A stretch of 64,000 nucleotides of DNA from the NCBI GenBank assembly GCA_032622095.1, contig CP136061.1, positions 84,912,324 to 84,976,323 on the forward strand, read 5' to 3'. Position 1 is the stretch's first letter. Each line of letters starts with the position of its first letter. The notes under the pieces were generated by a model. It had not been told where the DNA came from. It did no database searches and worked only from the letters and a program-made list of their open reading frames with translations. This stretch comes from Siphonodentalium dalli. Taxonomy: Eukaryota > Mollusca > Scaphopoda > Gadilida > Siphonodentaliidae. The position numbers were made by a program, and so were the translations under genes. Below, one piece after another: positions 41,701-56,700 of the stretch.

Positions 41701-44700
41701 TATCTCGTTCCAGAAACTTATCGATCGTCTATCTCGTCCCAGAATCTCAACAATGGTCTATCTCGTCCCAGAAACTTATCGATCGTCTATCTCGTCCCAG
41801 AATCTTAACAATGGTCTATCTCGTTCCAGAAACTTAACAATGGTCTATCTCGTCCCAGAAACTTATCGATCGTCTATCTCGTCCCAGAATCTTAACAATG
41901 GTCTATCTCGTCCCATAAACTTATCGATCGTCTATCTCGTTCCAGAATCTTAACGATGGTCTATTTCGTCCCAGAATCTTAACAATGGTCTATCTCGTCC
42001 CAGAAACTTATCGATCGACTGAATTCCGAAACTATAGTAACTAAAGTATTGCACCAGTTTTAACAAACATTCAATTTGCATCCTTTAGACAAGAATGTAA
42101 TATAAGATTGCCACTTTCTTTTGATACTTAACATCGTGTAAACTATAAAATATAATCCCTTACATAATTTATGCTGATGATGTATATGGTTAGCCGTATG
42201 AGTCTTGATCAAGTTATAAGAGGACACAAATTGAATGATAACACCTTTATAGACTTATTAGTTTACAGTGCATTATACACTGATGAGTCTATAAAGGCGT
42301 TATCATTCAATGCCTGCCATCTTATAACTTCATAGTATTAAAATTGCATGTGAAGTAAAGGCACCCATTCATTGGTGAATATACTGTTCACATTGTGTTC
42401 ATTTGCATTCCTTAAATAATGTATTATAACACATTTATAGACTTATTAGTTTACAGTGCATTATACACTGATGAGTCTATAAAGGCATTATCATTCAATG
42501 CCTGCCATCTTATAACTTCATAGTATTAAAATTGCATGTGAAGAAAAGGTGCCCATTCATTGGTGAAGATTCAAGGGAGTTTAATGACAAGATCCCAATT
42601 TTTGAATCCAACAAATGCATTTCCAAGATTCATGCACTGTAGGCCTATATTAGAAGTATAAATAAAGATGCAATGAGGGCCAGTTTATAGTGCATTGTCA
42701 GATGACACTATCACGGTGTATTTTCATGAACTTCCCTAGGGAAATTTGTATTTTGTATTAGAAATGCTAAAAAATTTCGAAATATACAATTACAGCATGT
42801 GCCAGCTGGCTCGACGTATAAATAAAAAAAATGTAGCACGTGCCAGAGACACGCCAATGTTGAGCCAAGCGAAGATAGCACGACCCGTAACACAGGTATT
42901 TATTTTAATAACTGTCAGATTCACCACTTGGGGGCAACACAGGTCTCTATGGATATACCAAGATTGAGAATTTGGATTGCAGCTGCTCAAGAAAATTTGA
43001 TATTTCTTTTCAGACACTCGTGAGATATTTCTTTTCAGACACTCCTGAGATATTCTTTTCAGACACTCATGAGATATTTCTTTTCAGACACTCGTGAGAT
43101 ATTTCTTTTCAGACACTCGTGAGATATTTCTTTTCAGACACTCGTGAGATATTTCTTTTCAGACACTCGTGAGATATTTCTTTTCAGACGCTCGTGAGAT
43201 ATTTCTTTTCAGACACTTGTGAGATATTTCGGTATCCAAACAAAAGTTGTAGGTATTCTCTATATATTCACAAAGAAACTTAACGATGGTCTATTTCGTC
43301 CCAGAATCTTAACAATGGTCTATCTCGTCCCAGAAACTTATCGATCGTCTATCTCGTCCCAGAAACTTAACAATGGTCTATCTCGTCCCAGAAACTTATC
43401 GATCGTCTATCTCGTCCCAGAATCTTAACAATGGTCTATCTCGTTCCAGAAACTTATCGATCGTCTATCTCGTCCCAGAATCTCAACAATGGTCTATCTC
43501 GTCCCAGAAACTTATCGATCGTCTATCTCGTCCCAGAATCTTAACAATGGTCTATCTCGTTCCAGAAACTTAACAATGGTCTATCTCGTCCCAGAAACTT
43601 ATCGATCGTCTATCTCGTCCCAGAATCTTAACAATGGTCTATCTCGTCCCATAAACTTATCGATCGTCTATCTCGTTCCAGAATCTTAACGATGGTCTAT
43701 TTCGTCCCAGAATCTTAACAATGGTCTATCTCGTCCCAGAAACTTATCGATCGACTGAATTCCGAAACTATAGTAACTAAAGTATTGCACCAGTTTTAAC
43801 AAACATTCAATTTGCATCCTTTAGACAAGAATGTAATATAAGATTGCCACTTTCTTTTGATACTTAACATCGTGTAAACTATAAAATATAATCCCTTACA
43901 TAATTTATGCTGATGATGTATATGGTTAGCCGTATGAGTCTTGATCAAGTTATAAGAGGACACAAATTGAATGATAACACCTTTATAGACTTATTAGTTT
44001 ACAGTGCATTATACACTGATGAGTCTATAAAGGCGTTATCATTCAATGCCTGCCATCTTATAACTTCATAGTATTAAAATTGCATGTGAAGTAAAGGCAC
44101 CCATTCATTGGTGAATATACTGTTCACATTGTGTTCATTTGCATTCCTTAAATAATGTATTATAACACATTTATAGACTTATTAGTTTACAGTGCATTAT
44201 ACACTGATGAGTCTATAAAGGCATTATCATTCAATGCCTGCCATCTTATAACTTCATAGTATTAAAATTGCATGTGAAGAAAAGGTGCCCATTCATTGGT
44301 GAAGATTCAAGGGAGTTTAATGACAAGATCCCAATTTTTGAATCCAACAAATGCATTTCCAAGATTCATGCACTGTAGGCCTATATTAGAAGTATAAATA
44401 AAGATGCAATGAGGGCCAGTTTATAGTGCATTGTCAGATGACACTATCACGGTGTATTTTCATGAACTTCCCTAGGGAAATTTGTATTTTGTATTAGAAA
44501 TGCTAAAAAATTTCGAAATATACAATTACAGCATGTGCCAGCTGGCTCGACGTATAAATAAAAAAAATGTAGCACGTGCCAGAGACACGCCAATGTTGAG
44601 CCAAGCGAAGATAGCACGACCCGTAACACAGGTATTTATTTTAATAACTGTCAGATTCACCACTTGGGGGCAACACAGGTCTCTATGGATATACCAAGAT

Positions 44701-47700
44701 TGAGAATTTGGATTGCAGCTGCTCAAGAAAATTTGATATTTCTTTTCAGACACTCGTGAGATATTTCTTTTCAGACACTCCTGAGATATTCTTTTCAGAC
44801 ACTCATGAGATATTTCTTTTCAGACACTCGTGAGATATTTCTTTTCAGACACTCGTGAGATATTTCTTTTCAGACACTCGTGAGATATTTCTTTTCAGAC
44901 ACTCGTGAGATATTTCTTTTCAGACGCTCGTGAGATATTTCTTTTCAGACACTTGTGAGATATTTCGGTATCCAAACAAAAGTTGTAGGTATTCTCTATA
45001 TATTCACAAAGAAACTTAACGATGGTCTATTTCGTCCCAGAATCTTAACAATGGTCTATCTCGTCCCAGAAACTTATCGATCGTCTATCTCGTCCCAGAA
45101 ACTTAACAATGGTCTATCTCGTCCCAGAAACTTATCGATCGTCTATCTCGTTCCAGAATCTTAACGATGGTCTATCTCGTCCCAGAAACTTAACGATGGT
45201 CTATCTCGTCCCAGAAACTTAACAATGGTCTATCACGTCCCAGAAACTTAACAATGGTCTATCTCGTCCCAGAAACTTATCGATCGTCTATCTCGTCCCA
45301 GAATCTTAACAATGGTCTATCTCGTTCCAGAAACTTATCGATCGTCTATCTCGTCCCAGAATCTTAACAATGGTCTATCTCATCCCAGAAACTTATCGAT
45401 CGTCTATCTCGTCCCAGAATCTTAACAATGGTCTATCTCGTTCCAGAAACTTAACAATGGTCTATCTCGTCCCAGAAACTTATCGATCGTCTATCTCGTC
45501 CCAGAATCTTAACAATGGTCTATCTCGTCCCATAAACTTATCGATCGTCTATCTCGTTCCAGAATCTTAACGATGGTCTATTTCGTCCCAGAATCTTAAC
45601 AATGGTCTATCTCGTCCCAGAAACTTAACGATGGTCTATTTCATCCCAGAAACTTAACGATGGTCTATCTCGTCCCAGAAACTTATCGATCGTCTATCTC
45701 GTCCCAGAAACTTAACGATGGTCTATTTCATCCCAGAATCTTAACAATGGTCTATCTCGTCCCAGAAACTTATCGATCGTCTATCTCGTCCCAGAAACTT
45801 ATCGATTGTCTATCTCGTCCCACAATCTTAACGATGGTCTATTTCGTCCCAGAAACTTAACAATGGTCAATCTCGTCCCAGAAACTTAACGATGGTCTAT
45901 CTCGTCCCAGAAACTTAACGATGGTCTATCTCGTTCCAGAAACTTAACGATGGTCTATCTCGTTCCAGAAATTTTGATTCAGGGTATAAACTATGATTCG
46001 AGGAAACTTGTGACACGGAAAAGTTTCCATCAATTAATTTCAAATTTATTTAGAATTTCTTATCACACCAGCAGGACAGTTGTAGCATCTATATTTAGAA
46101 TATAAATCATTGCGAAAACATTCAGAGCAAACCAAAAGCATACCAAGAAGAACAACTCTATCTTGTTATCAGGCTCAAACATGGCAAATTACATTTAAAC
46201 TATAGATTTACAATGATCGTATTAATGAAATAAACCACTTTCTAATGTATTTATGGACAAATGATATACTCAGTCTTTGGTTTTATCTGTATTTTATTCA
46301 CAAAATAACTATTTGTAGTCTTGCCGTAGGGATTTATAAAAATGATGTTGTTGTTGTTGTTGTTGTTGAAATTGTGGCATGGATGAGATAGACCACCTTT
46401 ACATGTTGTTGCATGTCTTATTTTCAGAAATCCAAATTCAGACCCAGAGCACCTCCTCTAAGAGTGTTAATGGCAAGGAAATTAGCATAGACAAGTTTGG
46501 AGAATACATCAAACATCTGTCGTTGGGAACAAACTATTCTGATCAATTCAAGGTGATTTATTTTACGGGAAGTATTTGCCTTGTCTTGAATGGATAAACT
46601 TGATAGGCAAATGTTTATGATTTACAGTCAACCTCGTTCAAAGTGATATTACCAGTGGATAATTTTATGTGTACAGTAATGCTCTAAGTAATCGACATTT
46701 TAACCACAGCAGAATTATTGGTAACTTTTCAGGATTTAGTCAGAAATATGGCTTGTTGCCATTCTTCGGAAAGCTCTCGGGGAGAGCTTTCCGATGAATG
46801 GTAACAAGCCATATTTCCGACTAAATCCTGAAAAGTTACCCATAATTCTGCTGTGGTTAAGAAGTCGATTACTTAGAGCATTACTGTACATTCTTTATCT
46901 AAGTTACCTAAATAAAATCATACATGTATATGTGATATATGATTGCGATATTATTATAATTATATATAATTAATTTAATACTATATATCCTTATCACAAA
47001 ACATACATAAAATCTAATGAATTTATACAATGTCTACCAGACTGTACAGAAATGCCCTAAATAATCGACTCCTTAACCACAGCAGAATTATGGGTAATTT
47101 TCAGGATTTAGTATGAAATATGACTTGTTGCCATTCATCGGAAAGCTCTCACTGAGAGAATGAATATCAAGAGTCGAAGAATATTAACACACTGTTAATC
47201 CTTATGTCATCACAAACCTGTACACTACATGCTGAATGATAATATTCAAATTAGGAAAGTTGTCCCAAATTTAATGCTATGGCTCAGATTTTAAATGTTT
47301 CCCACGGCTTTGCTTATTGTCGTGGCCAAGTTTGAAGAATGTAATATTTAATTTGGGTGATTTGGGAAAGTTACTAATATTTTGACGGAGTATTTAATAA
47401 AAAGGCAAGAGGTAAGACTCAAAACATTACCTAGATATTCTCTCTCTGAAATATTATCAATATCCATCTATATGTATCCACCTATAGGGGTTGACTCTTT
47501 CATCCCTGAATATACATATATAGATGTCCCAGAACCCTGGATTATCAGCTTGCCTAAGTAAAATTATGTGTCCCTGATGTTTTGCTGCAACACTACCTTT
47601 AGAGATATGTCTGGTATTGCAAATTGCATGTTTTATGATCGTTAACAAGTGACCTTCAATTTATGTTATATACCAGTTGTAGTTTCACATCTAAATGATA

Positions 47701-50700
47701 TATCAGGTGTGTGCGGGTAAGAACCGAGAAGGTACATTGAACCCCAATATATACTATAGTGGCACGTATTACCTGTATCTGGGATATCCACTTCGCATAT
47801 CAATGTTTTCCACAAATACAAATGGTTGTGATGACACCCTGCATGGTTTCAAATGTTTTACCAATCGGTTCATTGAACAAAATTGCTTTATCAAAGGCAA
47901 GAGCAGACCAATACTAACCCAGCTAGTACGCCTAAGAGATGCCATTTGACCGAAACAGACATATACTCCCACATTTAGAAATTTTAGACTCACAGAGATT
48001 TACTTGTCAGTAAGTTGAGGAATTATGAATAACATTCCAAATAAAACAACTGCCAATGTCCTGATTGGATTCCCAAAATGATTATGAATGTCGATGTCAT
48101 ATTTATATATGCACGTGCAGCTATTATTAAAGTCACACCGTTAAGCGGCACGGTGATTTCCGTAACATTGCGTTGAAAATAGGAGACATTAGACGGATAC
48201 CACAAATAAAACGTTTTAGAAAGGTCAACATTATTAGCTCACCTTACTTTGTAAGTTTGAGCTATTGCCATGGCTTGGCATCCATCGTGTGTGTGTCCAT
48301 GTGTCCGTCAACAATTCCTTTGGCGCGGGCTACAGGTCGTATCTTTGGTCTGATCTTTATGAAATTTGTCATGAATGTTGACATTGACATTTAGATGGGA
48401 ACGAGTCATTTTGGGGTCATTCGGCCAAAAAACATGGCTGCTGGTGGCCATCTTGGATTTCAAATTTGAATCCATTGGTGTGGGCTACACGCCGACTGTT
48501 TGTCTGATCATCATAAAATTTGTCATGAATGTTGACATTTACATGTAGATGGGAACGAGTCATTTTAGGATCATTTGGCAAAAAACATGGCTGCTAGTGG
48601 CCATCTTGCATTTTATTCTTTGCATCAATAAATCCTTTGACACATCCTACAGACCACATCCCTGATCCGATCATCACCAAACTTCATATGGATCATCGGG
48701 GTGACCTCTAGATGGGAACGAGTCATTTTGGGGTCATTTGGCAAAAAAACATGGCCGCCGGCAGCCATATTGCATTTTATTCTTCGCATCACTAAATCCT
48801 TTGACACATCCTACAGACCACATCCCTGATCCGATCATCACCAAACTTCATACGGATCATCGGGGTTACCTCTTGATGGGAACAAGTCATTTTGGGGTCA
48901 TTCAGCAAAAAAATATGGTCACCAATGGCCATTTTGGATTTTACTCTTTGTATGACTAAATATTTCTACAAAATCCATTAGCATGGGTTATAGACCCATC
49001 TGTTCGTTTGATCTTCATGAAATTTGTCATGGATATTGACATGTAGATGGGAACGAGTCATTTTGGGGTCATTTGGCAAAAAAACATGGCCGCCGGTGGC
49101 CATGTTAGAATTTACTCTTTGCATCACTAAATCCTTTGGCACACCCTACAGACCACATCCCTGATCTGATCATTATGAAACTTGTCATGAATGTTGATAT
49201 TGACATATAGATGGGAACGAGTCATTTTGGGGGTATTGGTCTCTCTTCACATTTACATTTGGTCTTACTTAGACATTTCAATTAGCTCCTTTCCTAATTC
49301 CTCCATTTACTGTCAACCATTACATTATTCCCCTACCTAAGTTGAGCTACAGTGTCATTGACACTTTCATCTTCTTTATTTCATAAATGTAATAAAAATA
49401 ATCTTATCGGTATGTTTTTGTGATAAACAATAAACCAAAATCAAATGTGACTCAAAACACCACACCTGTCGGCAGTATATTGCGTCATCGATTTTTATGA
49501 AACCCCAAGATAGTAATCGTGACGTCATACAGGTGCTGTTTATATTTAGGCCTGGAAAGTCTCTTAATGCGGTACATGCTAGGTATCCGTGCGCTCCAAT
49601 AAATTAGTATTGATACCGAATATCACCCAAAAGGATATACAAGTCGCTAACCAATAAAATCATTTGTAAATCTCTGGAAATATAGTATTATTCCCGACAA
49701 TTGCGCTCTGCCCGCTAAAGCGGGCTGCCGGGATGAACGTAAATTATGTCGTGCCCGCTTTAGCGGACTGCCGGGTTGAAAGAGTTAACACACGGGGCAG
49801 TAAAGCATTATCCATCTATATTTATCCACCTATAGGGGCTAACACATGGGACAGTAAAGCAATGTGCAGCTGCCAAAAGAGACGCTAAATTAAAGAAAGC
49901 AAAAGGGTCGCAGAAGATATGTGCATGTGAGTAACCAGGTTGTTTTCATAGCTACATTTAAACCTCATGAGATACAGATACGCATGTTGATGTACACCAG
50001 TGTATTTTAATCAGGATATTTTTATTTTTGTTCTTAACATTTCATTATGTGAGAAGGTTTCCATATAGTGATATCGTCTATCTGAAAGTAGGTACGTCAT
50101 TTTTTTTGCCAGAGAGAAGCAAACATGCTACATTATAAAAGATATGTGGGAAAAAAAAGTATTACAGCAGTGTATTGTGTTGCCTCATGGTCTAAATTTG
50201 AAACTTCTTTCTTCTCTGTTTTCTGATGAGAACTAGATGATTACAATGTAAATTTTCCATTGGGGATGATTGAAGGTTCAGCATATATTATTTATACTAA
50301 AATCGCATGTGAAGAAAAGGTGTCCATTCATTGGTGAATATACTGTTGACATCGTGTTCATTTGCGAAGCGGTTCGTTGGTGATGATCTACACTTTTCTG
50401 CACAAAACTGTCCACCTGCGTCCAAATGAGACCTGTGTTGATGGGGAAAATAGTTTCCAGGCATCATGGGACTATAAAACAGTGACCTTTACTGAGACCC
50501 ATTAGGAATATTATATATAAAACTCTTATTAATGTATAGCGTCACTGATTAGCTAAATAAATACATAAACAAATAATAAACATGTCGGCTATGTCCCGCA
50601 TCACAAGCACGTGCTGAACCTTCAATCATCCCCAATGGAAAATCTATTTTGGATTCCCCACCATTGAGGTTATATTGCCCGACTGGTACCTATCCAACTG

Positions 50701-53700
50701 ATAGGAAATTGGCAAATTGGTTTAATATGAGCGCAATTAAGAATAGATACGTTTTAACACATGAATGAGCACATGATTTCCATTGGAGATTGTCCCGACA
50801 TCGGGTGATGTTCAAAAATCAGCAACGAACAATATCGCATGGAATCGTTGAACCCTAGTGAATATTGGGACCTGGCCTGGGCAAGTGATTTTTATGTTTA
50901 CATAGTATGGTAAACATAATGTCGACGTCCGGATTGAACACTCGTCGTCCGTCCGTCCGTCTGTCTGTCTGTCTGTCTGTGGACACTTTACGCATGGTGC
51001 GATAACTCAATAATTTCTATCCGATCGGAACCAAATTTTCTCAGACCAAAATACAGATCGAGTTCAAATATGGGTTTGATCCGAATTTGTTTTACAGAGT
51101 TATGGCCCTTTTTCTACCTCGAATTCACGCATGCTGTCATAACTCGAACAATTTTTATCTGATCGGAACCAAATTTGGTATGTGAGTTTCAGAGCCCAAA
51201 ATACAGATCGAGTTCGAATATGGGTTTGATCCGATTTATTTTAAAGGAGTTATGACCCTTTTTTCAAAAATAAAATTAAAAAAACAAAAATCCGATGCTA
51301 AAACCGAAGTATATTTTGTCCGATTGTGTTCATATTTGATATGTAGGTTTATGATGACATGCCCCTCATCTGTATAGTTTTTGGTATTGATTGGTTGATC
51401 GGTTTAGAAAATAATTAACCCCTTTACACACATGCTATCCAATGCAATAAGTTGAACATATTTCTTCTGATCTGCCTCATATTTCTTACCTAGGTTTTTC
51501 TTATCATGTTCTTCGTTTGTATGGTTTTTGGTATTGTTTAATTAACCCTTTTCACTCTTATGTTTACTTAGAATTCACCCAAGCTGCTATGACTCAAAAC
51601 ATTTTTCATCTGATCAGCACCAAATTTGGTATATGAATTTATCACCCCTAAATACAGATCGAGTTCGAATATGGGTTTGATCCAATATATTTTAACAGAG
51701 TTATGACCCTTTATAATTCAAGTAATTACTGCTGGGAATTTTAAGAGAGCATATCTGGCAGACCATGTGTGTAATTGAAATGAGTTAATTATCACTAGGG
51801 ACATGCTATAAAGCCTGATAGTGGTATTCTTGGCTGGCAGGATTTGTTATCATATTAATGTCAAATTGATTGATGGCTATCTGGTGGAGTTCTGTTTTCT
51901 GTGCAATATTAAGTTAACCCCTTTAGAAACAGGTTCATTACTAAAGTTTATGTAAACACTATAGGACACCTATTCTAAAATATTAAATTGGAATAGTCCA
52001 TTGTTACTTTGTAGGGATGTTTTACAGACATTGTTGTCTACATACACTGTTGTCTTATCTTAGACAAAAATTAATCCACACATTCCCAGTTCCATGATAT
52101 GATGTCATTGCAAATGATTAACCCTCTCCACACATCATATGGTTTTGATGCTTTTCATTTGATCATTCTCCTATATTATGTCCAGGTTGATGGTGATCTA
52201 CTTTTGATTTGCATGGATTTGGGATTAAAATTAAACCATTCCATAGACACATATTATGCGATAGACAGATATAATATTATCCATTTCACTTTGATCCAGG
52301 TTCAGTAAGGGTTTCAATAAATCACCAATTATATATTCATCATTAGAGGAAATGTCTTATTTTGAAATTCCCTCAATTGCATTTGGGCTCCAGGGTAATA
52401 TTAATGGTGCTGGTATTCTTGAGACTGACTTAGTGTATGGGTTTCTAAATCCAATGACATGCTTTGTATAGACTATTTTGTGTTTATCAGTTCATTAGTT
52501 TGGGTAAGATTAACCCTATTCTATCCGATTTGATAACTCAAATATTTCCATTGATTATGTTTATACATGTAGTTCTTGGCATAGTTGACAAGAACACACC
52601 CCTAACCTGCATAGTGAGGGTCATTTGGTTTATTTGCTTAAAAATATTAACATCCTCCGCCAATCCTGTTGACACAATGTGATAACTAAATATTTTTCAC
52701 ATGATCACTATATTAAGTGTGAATTGTTGAAACTTTAGCACTCATGAAAAGGTTGATGTAAGGATTTATAAAATTTATAAAAAATAGCTAATCGCTATCG
52801 CCAAGGTATGGGTTAAACATCTGCCGATCGTGATCGGCCTCTCGTTTCTTTATGGAAACAGGTCAGTAGGAGCTACATGGCAGCAGATTTTGTGGATTCA
52901 ATTCTGCTCTGTCCATTGTTTCTTTAGGAAAAGCTCGGGTTTAAACTTCAGCATAATCCTTATGATATATGTCTTCCGATTTTTACAATGGTTGTGTTGA
53001 CCTAGTTAATAGTCATTTGCACATTGCTGTTGAACCATTCTCATGAATTTCTGTTTGGAATAGTGCTGGGCGGTATGACGATATATCGGGTATACCCGGT
53101 TTTAATTTTGATATCGTCAATAATATCGTCTGAAATAAAAATATCGTAATACCGTCCCAAGTTGTAATATTCTCCATGTAGGTTGAAACCCATCATATGG
53201 TCCCAACAAACAGCGAAGTTAGAGTAAGTATAATAGTCCCAAACTTCCCGGAAATACGCAGTCGAAAACGTTTTAAAACATCGGAGCATGTGCTTGTCAA
53301 GTTGGATATGTTTCGTCGGAAACATCAAAGAGATACTAGTAGCATCAGTTGGCTACACTGTGAGATGGCTTATTCTCACTTTGCCGACAAGCCTGCAAAA
53401 ATATCGCCGGCAAGGTGTGAGCGTCGCGCCTATAGTCTGTATTAATTTTATAACAGTTTGCCCTGCTCCCGTTTGCAATGTTGTTTTAGCATGCCGCCTA
53501 AACGAGTTTCAAGTGAGATGAGCGATTTTCATGTTCAGTCAGTGAAATAGTAGTAAACTGTTATTCGTATTGAGCGATCGTATTGAGCTATATAAACCCA
53601 ATGTCTCTCCAATGTCTCTCCATATTCAATGTTCTATCTGCATCATGGCAAGTTCTCAGTAAATGTATTAATTCTTCATCTCCAACGATCGAGGAGGCAA

Positions 53701-56700
53701 ACACAACCATCTAACACAACCATCTAGCCGATTCTGACCAGGTACGACACATGCATTTTCTTATTTCAAATTCTTATAAAAAGGCCAACGATGTCAACAT
53801 CAGTGTTCGCGCTGGACCGAAAAAAACTTTAGCCAAAAGTTTAGCCAAATGAAAATTTTATTAGCCAAATGAAAAAAACTTTAGCCAAATGTTTTTTGGC
53901 CAAATTAAAAACAACTTTGGCCAAATTAAATCATCGTTTTCTGGTCGGTTCACAATTAATGACTAAAACGTGAAAAATATAACAGACAAAGGTAAAATAC
54001 ACAATAGTTTAAATAATTTTGATGAACTACAAGTATTTTTATAAATATCATTTATTAAAAATTTATTAATCTTTATGTGAAAGAGTGATTTTGGGGGGGG
54101 GGGGGGGGGGGGGGGGTAACCCGGTATTGTCCTTCTTAATGTCATTATTTTTTTGTTTTATATCAATATCTATTTTTAAATCATTAAATTGTTATCCTTG
54201 CGAAAATATCTAAGTGACATCTGGAAACTAATAACTTAATATTGTTACGCCATTATCAAATTACAATCTGTCATAAAAGCATGCATATTATTTTGACTGT
54301 ATCGGTATTGACGACAAATAGCCACAAAATATCTGGCGTGATTCACATTTGGCTGATTAAGCTATTGTCTTACACTTGGTGCTCATAAACATCGACCGTC
54401 ATAAATACAATGTCATCATAAACATGCATTGTGCAGGCGCGCCGTGAGTGACCAGACAGACAATGGGCTGACTGGGGGATTAGGGGATTAAATGTAAAAA
54501 TTAATAATGACCTTTTGCTGCTTCGTGCAGAGTGACGTAATCTTTCTCCAGATTAAAACAGCCTGCACATGTTACGAACAAATTGCTTGTATACCGGCGT
54601 CAATGCACTTTACAAAACATTGCTTTCTTCACATTGTCATAATTCAACCACGGTCGGTTTAATGTCCATGCGTCTTTGTTTGTCCGTCTTGTGAAAACTA
54701 AAGATGATTGCATATCACTTTATGATCGCTTGGTTGATAGAGTTGTCGATCGGGTTTCCCTTTGTACGATATTTCATAAGTACGACAATAATGAAATGCT
54801 TTCGTCACCTAACTTCGTCTTGAATGTCGATCTATTGAGCGCTTTTATTAATTAGCTTTCTGGTTCCATGCTATCAGTCTCCATTTGGGTTCAAAAAAAG
54901 TTTTAGCCAAAAGTTTAGCCAAATGAAATTTTTATTAGCCAAATACGAAAAAGATTAGCCATTGGCTAATTTGGCTACCGACAGCGCGAACACTGGTCAA
55001 CATCCAGCTTAAAGATACGGGCGGCGTTGGTGGTGGGTATGCTGTTAAAATATTCGCGTTATTTGTTACTGTTTTCCTGATATGGAAATAATAAAGAGCG
55101 TTTATATCATTTTTGTGTGATTAACCAATAGAATTGCGCTGTGTTATGTAAACAGAAGCACAGAAGCACAACTTCTGTAACACGAGCAGAATCGTGTTTA
55201 CGTACACCATCGTACGTCTTGACGACAATGTACTAGTTACGCGGTGATTGTGTTTGGTATATGAGCGGAACTGTATATATTTTGGTGTTCTTCTGTTGAT
55301 GGCGATTTGAACAAATATAAACATTTCTGCAACGAATGCTGCCCGTGCCTTTAACACACCAACCGTGTTCACAGACTACGAGAAAGCGGCACAGAACGCG
55401 ATTAAAGACATATTTCCATCAAAACCAAACATATTCGACACGATCGACCACATTAAGAAAGAGCAAGCATATACAGAATCGACGATACTTCAACTTACTG
55501 GTGGTGGCAGGGTTCAACAATAGAGAAGAAAATATCCGGCGGTCAACGCGTCTCTTAGACATTTCAAGAGAATATTCAGTGAAAACGAGATCAACATTGT
55601 AGAATACTTAGATTCAATCGCTAAATTAGTTCGCCATTGAGCTTTTTGTTAAAGTATTGTCGTGTATTTGTTATATGTTTGTTATCTCCTTGTATGTATT
55701 TTATTAATTATTTTGCATAAATAAATAAATAAAACATGACATAGAGTATTTCCTAACATCAACATTGAAGCAGCACCAAAGGTTCCAAAACCCAAGTTCC
55801 CAAATTGACAAATCATTAAAAACCTACAAAAAGAGAGGACAAACCATTAAAACACTAAAAGAAAAGAGGAATAGACTATAAGCGGCAAATGATTGAAGTA
55901 AGGGATTATTGACACCTCATGCAGGTACCCCTGGAAACAATAGCCGTCGGCAAAGTGAGATGCTCCCTGTGAGATTGGCATGTCGCACGCATGCGACTGG
56001 CACAATGACCTCCTTTCAAGTTGGTGCAGCTTGCTCTATCAACCGTAACCGGTTGCTTGGAGACGGATTACGATGTCAGATTTTATATTGACCACACTTA
56101 GTCTAGCTGATCGTCTCAATGTGTGCAAATTGCGAGTAAAATGATTTTGTGGACATGTGCCGTACGGATCACTGCATTGCTATCGCTTCAACAAATGTCA
56201 AATTCACAAACTAATTGAACATGATTGTCTATATTTAATTTCCTCAGCTAAAAAAATGCCGATGCAAATTCAGTTCACCTCGGCTTTTGCCTCGGCACTG
56301 CCCATTGTGGCATTGTCGACGCTAATTCCCAGGGCTGCCGTATATGGACATTGAAGTCCCACGGTGCTACCAATTACCACTGATAAATAGTCTCACAAAC
56401 AACCAATTCCTCACAAATTAATAATATGGCAATTTGAAACCGAATGCAGTGCTTAATGTGTGCATGGTGTTGAGCGCTATGGTCAAAGGGATATAACTCT
56501 AAAAAATGTATGCGAAAACGCACGTGGGCCGTGTTATATGATTATATCCCTTTGTTTCAAAGTTATTATTTCTCTGTCGGCAAACTGTCAATTGTTGCAG
56601 ACGAGTGGTCATTATATACATGTATACTGTGATGTTACTGATAATTGTTCAATACACATTTACTCGACCTCTCATGACCCACACATCGTAAATAAAACGT

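Larger units (their letters stand above)
34951..45972 (+). repeat. 11-kb higher-order repeat, four units
   Basis: Units start at 34951, 38485, 42018 and 43754 (ACTGAATTCCGAAACTATAG). They are 3,534, 3,533, 1,736 and about 2,219 bp long. Each unit has a ~1.26-kb single-copy part and then a 29-bp minisatellite of variable length. The single-copy parts differ by only a few bases, so the amplification is very recent or is partly an assembly effect. It fills most of intron 12. Confidence 0.95.

Noticed and set aside
36152-45860. Many 66-124-codon ORFs reading VYLVPETYRSSISSQ
   Set aside because: Products of the 29-bp minisatellite in three frames; no start context, no splice link and no coding bias.
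55336-55602. ORF of 88 codons in the outer hAT
   Set aside because: It may be a worn transposase remnant, but I see no hAT dimerisation or catalytic motif, so no gene is called.
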